The notes under the pieces: generated by a model | What the model saw: the letters and a program-made list of their open reading frames with translations, nothing else | Databases searched by the model: none | Told to the model about the DNA's origin: nothing | Source of the DNA: Cupriavidus oxalaticus | GTDB lineage: Bacteria; Pseudomonadota; Gammaproteobacteria; Burkholderiales; Burkholderiaceae | Assembly: GCF_004768545.1 (NCBI RefSeq) | Contig: NZ_CP038640.1 | Span: forward strand, 1 to 64,000 | Reading direction: 5' to 3' | Length of the DNA: 64,000 bases | Shown: positions 61,575 to 64,000 of the stretch, piece by piece | Position numbering within the stretch: the stretch's first letter is position 1 | How the letters are laid out: every line of letters starts with the position of its first letter | Position numbers and translations under genes: made by a program

Positions 61575-63811
61575 CTACTCCTTCCTTTCGACGTTTTGAT
61601 GGAGCCTTTCGCGGTGATCGAGACGGCATCGCCGACCGCGATGCGCGTCAAGCGCCGGGCCGTGGCCTGGTCGATGGGCATAACCATGACCTCATCACCT
61701 CGTTTCAAGAGGGCCAGCGCCTGGCCCTCGATAGTCCTGGTGCCCTGGAACGTGAGCGCACCATCACCGGCAGTATATCGGGAATGCTTCGGTATATCGA
61801 AACCTTTTAGGCGCTTTGCCTCGCGTTCGGCGATGTACTTGTCGGCGGCGGCGACGCCCGGCGGCGTCTGGCCTACTCCTGTTCCTGGCCGAGAAATTCC
61901 CCGTCGCAGTGCGTGATCTGGTTGGGTTCCTTGCTGCTCCACGTGACGAGGAACATCACGCGGCAATAGCACTTCACTTCCGCCGGCGATGCGAACCACA
62001 CCGAGTTCGGACAGTGCTCGCAAACGGTGCTGGCTTTGGGGCGGCGGTTTTCTTCCAAGGCGTCCAACGTCGGGCTTCCGGTGGACGGTGGCGGCGTGAA
62101 GGCCGGCGTCGGCGCGGTCGCCTCGGCCGGCGGCTGGCCGGCCGTCGCCTGCTCGGGCGACGGCTGCGGCTCCGGTAGCGTGCTGGTCGGCAGCGGGCCG
62201 CTGTCCAGGGCCGCCAGCGCCGCGTCCAGTTCGTCCTCGATGCTCTGGTCTTTCGGTTCGCTCATGGGTGTTCTCCTTGTTCAAAAGCGCCTGCCGCCGG
62301 CTCTCAAGAGCCGGATCGGTGAAGGTGATGGGTAGCTGGGAATCGACGGCGGCGCGGATCATCTGCGCCTTGAACTCCACCGTGCCGTTGACGGTGATGC
62401 GGTTGCCGTAGCGTTGCATCGCCAGGCGCAGGGCTTCTTGCAGCCCTTCGCGCGTGGCCTCGCGGGAGACTTGCAGGCGGTCACCGTCATCGCGCACGGC
62501 GCTCATGCCGGCGCGGAAGATGATCGTCCCCTTCTTCGTGATGTTGTCCACCGCCGGCGCGTGGCCGGGCTTCGCCTGGCCCTCGCCCCGGATGGTGTTG
62601 CCCTTGAGGCCCTGGGCCGCCTCGCGGGCGCGCAGGGCGGCCAGGGCGTCGGCGCCGCCGTGCTGCGCCTCCTTCTTGAGCCAGTCGGCCCACGTGCGCC
62701 GGCTGTGCTCGGCGTAGAGGGCCGTGCGCTCCTGCTGGAACTGCTTGTTGATCGCCTGGAGTTCGCTGCGCAGGGCCTTGCTCGCCTGGGCGTACAGCAG
62801 CTTCTTGTTCGCGCGGCCCTCGCCGACCACCTTAATCGTGGCGCGGCGCAGGCGGTTCGACCTCTTGGCCGCCTCGATCAGCCGATCCTTGCGATGCCGG
62901 GCGCGCTCCAGGGCCTGGGCGCGCGCCGTGGTCAAGCTCTGCTGCTCGGCCTTGTACTTCGCGTACAGCTCCACGGTGTTGACGCGAAGGCGGATGGGGT
63001 CTTTGCGGTACTGCCGCTTCGCGGTGGTTTGCGCCTGCCGTTCGGGCGAAGCCTCGAACGGGCCAAGCCGCGCCTCCAGGCTCGGCTTGGAAAGGTCGCG
63101 GGCTACTGTGCTCGCCTTCACCATCGTTCCGTCGCCGGCCTCGAACACGAGGCCATTGGCGCGGACGCGCAGCTCCATTCCGTTGTCCCGCATGACCTGG
63201 TGCAGTTCCTGCCAGGACTGCGCGCCCTTGATCTCGTCCAGGCACTCGCGCTTGATCCAGCCGACCAGGCTTTCAACGCCGGCATGCCGCTCCATGTCGG
63301 CGGCCCGGCCCTCCGCGCCGCGCTTGCGCGGCTCGTGGTTGTCGCGCTCCAGGCCGTAGTCGCGCTCCAGGGCCGTGCAGAGTTCCGCCAGCGCCCGGTG
63401 CGGGTAGTACGGCTCGTGCATCGTGTGCCGCGTCGGGTGAATCTTGTTGATGGCGATGTGGATGTGCAGGTTGTCGGTGTCGTTGTGGACGGCACTGATT
63501 CGCTGATGCTCGCCATAACCCAGCCCGACGCAGATGCGTTCCTCAATCGCGCGCAAGGTGTCGGCGCTGGGCTGCTCGCCGGCCCGGAAGCTGACGATCA
63601 GGTGGTAGGTCTTGTCGCCCTTCGCGCGGGTGTTCGTGTGCTGGGTCGCCAGCACCTCCGTGATGGCGTCCTGGATGGAACCGGCTTCGCAGTTCGTCGC
63701 CTGCACGTGGCCCAGCCGGTGGTCTTTGCTTTGGGCGTCGGTGATGTAGTTCGCCAGGCCCGCGAAGTCGCTCTTGCCAAGCGAGCGCATCGGCACGTGC
63801 TTGGCGATCAT
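61571..63811 (-). CDS. traI: Relaxase TraI (MOB-P)
   Basis: 746 aa. Relaxase motifs: catalytic Tyr in FAGLANYITDAQSKDHR (about residue 22), motif II with SFRAGEQP, motif III HNDTDNLHIHIAINKIHP carrying the metal His cluster (about 110-120). The C-terminal third is low-complexity where traH overlaps in another frame. It nicks at oriT (expected beyond the right edge) and stays bound to the transferred strand. Upstream sits a perfect KorB site (63829-63841). Confidence 0.97.
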   Translation of the reverse strand: MIAKHVPMRSLGKSDFAGLANYITDAQSKDHRLGHVQATNCEAGSIQDAITEVLATQHTNTRAKGDKTYHLIVSFRAGEQPSADTLRAIEERICVGLGYGEHQRISAVHNDTDNLHIHIAINKIHPTRHTMHEPYYPHRALAELCTALERDYGLERDNHEPRKRGAEGRAADMERHAGVESLVGWIKRECLDEIKGAQSWQELHQVMRDNGMELRVRANGLVFEAGDGTMVKASTVARDLSKPSLEARLGPFEASPERQAQTTAKRQYRKDPIRLRVNTVELYAKYKAEQQSLTTARAQALERARHRKDRLIEAAKRSNRLRRATIKVVGEGRANKKLLYAQASKALRSELQAINKQFQQERTALYAEHSRRTWADWLKKEAQHGGADALAALRAREAAQGLKGNTIRGEGQAKPGHAPAVDNITKKGTIIFRAGMSAVRDDGDRLQVSREATREGLQEALRLAMQRYGNRITVNGTVEFKAQMIRAAVDSQLPITFTDPALESRRQALLNKENTHERTERPEHRGRTGRGAGGPGQRPAADQHATGAAAVARAGDGRPAAGRGDRADAGLHAATVHRKPDVGRLGRKPPPQSQHRLRALSELGVVRIAGGSEVLLPRDVPRHVEQQGTQPDHALRRGISRPGTGVGQTPPGVAAADKYIAEREAKRLKGFDIPKHSRYTAGDGALTFQGTRTIEGQALALLKRGDEVMVMPIDQATARRLTRIAVGDAVSITAKGSIKTSKGRSR
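61771..61799. promoter_or_regulatory. Paired TrbA-operator-like sites upstream of traG
   Basis: CAGTATATCG (61771-61780) and CGGTATATCG (61790-61799), one or two mismatches from the TrbA consensus I recall (CGATATATCG), spaced 19 bp apart. They are about 200 bp upstream of traG inside the traI coding sequence and probably belong to a traG promoter; the reverse strand has a TATACT that could be its -10. Confidence 0.55.
61873..62265 (-). CDS. traH: TraH, encoded inside traI in another frame
   Basis: 130 aa acidic, Pro-rich protein (MSEPKDQSIEDELDAALAAL; PNSVWFASPAEVKCYCRVMF; ITHCDGEFLGQEQE). It is read in a different frame within traI, as traH is in RP4, where it stabilises the relaxosome. 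The acidic N-terminus and the GAGAACACCCATG start with upstream AAGGAGA support real translation. Confidence 0.9.
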   Translation of the reverse strand: MSEPKDQSIEDELDAALAALDSGPLPTSTLPEPQPSPEQATAGQPPAEATAPTPAFTPPPSTGSPTLDALEENRRPKASTVCEHCPNSVWFASPAEVKCYCRVMFLVTWSSKEPNQITHCDGEFLGQEQE

Positions 63812-63828
63812 GGCCGCCCCTCCGGCTT

Positions 63829-63841
63829 TTTAGCCGCTAAA
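63829..63841. promoter_or_regulatory. KorB operator (OB) between traJ and traI
   Basis: Perfect TTTAGCCGCTAAA in the 34-bp gap between the traJ stop and the traI start. Confidence 0.93.
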
Positions 63842-63845
63842 GAAG

Positions 63846-64000
63846 TCAAGGCTCGGCCCTCGGCTGAACCACGGCCTTCATGATCCGGCTCATTTCGTCC
63901 TGGGTGGCCTCGATCCGGCCCAGCAGGGCCAGGATGGTCGCCTCGCCGAACTGGAGCGTTCGCACGTCATCGGTCAGCCAGAGCTTGAGCAGGCCGCCAA
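63846..64000 (-). CDS. traJ: oriT-binding relaxosome protein TraJ, C-terminal part (runs off the right edge)
   Basis: The last 51 codons, GGLLKLWLTDDVRTLQFGEA onward to RIMKAVVQPRAEP. This matches the C-terminal helix of IncP TraJ, which binds the oriT inverted repeat and positions TraI. oriT and divergent traK should follow immediately beyond 64000. Confidence 0.93.
   Translation of the reverse strand, partial: GGLLKLWLTDDVRTLQFGEATILALLGRIEATQDEMSRIMKAVVQPRAEP

Overview
This window is a 64 kb piece of an IncP-1 (most likely IncP-1beta) conjugative plasmid carrying a large, rearranged chlorophenoxyacetate (2,4-D type) catabolic region. The backbone order trfA-ssb-trbA-trbBCDEFGHIJKLMNOP-upf30.5-upf31.0-parA-traC..traJ, the protein lengths (TrfA 406, TraC 1448, TraI 746 aa) and the KorA/KorB operators identify the group. 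The host is probably a betaproteobacterium (Cupriavidus, Burkholderia, Achromobacter or Variovorax type). From memory the tfd proteins most resemble those of pJP4; no database search was possible.

Layout. 1-7616: a damaged tfd-I region. The first 28 codons of tfdC diverge from a full-length tfdT-like LysR gene. Then come a broken MFS gene, a 5'-truncated tfdD, and intact tfdE, tfdF and tfdB. 7617-9350: a graveyard with an IS30-type transposase remnant, a broken coiled-coil gene and one hypothetical gene. 9353-13412: tfdA followed by an acyl-CoA ligase, a thiolase-fold protein and a DUF35-type partner, diverging from a tfdR/tfdS regulator (13619-14506). 14691-18428: an IclR regulator, a chimeric IclR/crotonase gene, a truncated second IclR gene and a Rieske oxygenase. 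18425-29517: a second copy of tfdA-ligase-thiolase-DUF35 at the end of a complete tfd-II operon (tfdD-C-E-F-B-K-A-ligase-thiolase-DUF35), diverging from tfdR (29629-30516). 30559-34276: an antitoxin with an IS-truncated toxin, a complete IS21-family element, and a merR/merT' remnant ending in a Tn21/Tn501-type inverted repeat. 34304-64000: IncP-1 replication, mating-pair formation (Trb) and DNA-processing (Tra) genes up to the end of traJ; oriT should lie just past the right edge.

How it works together. TfdK would import the phenoxyacid. TfdA removes the side chain as glyoxylate, TfdB hydroxylates the chlorophenol to a chlorocatechol, TfdC cleaves the ring, TfdD lactonises, TfdE hydrolyses the dienelactone and TfdF reduces (chloro)maleylacetate to 3-oxoadipate. 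The tfd-II operon holds the whole route in one transcription unit. Three LysR genes share the same 49-bp divergent-promoter architecture, so they probably cross-regulate.

The most unusual content is the twofold ligase-thiolase-DUF35 module attached to tfdA, the in-frame IclR-crotonase fusion created by a 408-bp inverted repeat, and the palindrome clusters around the plasmid methyltransferase and resolvase genes.
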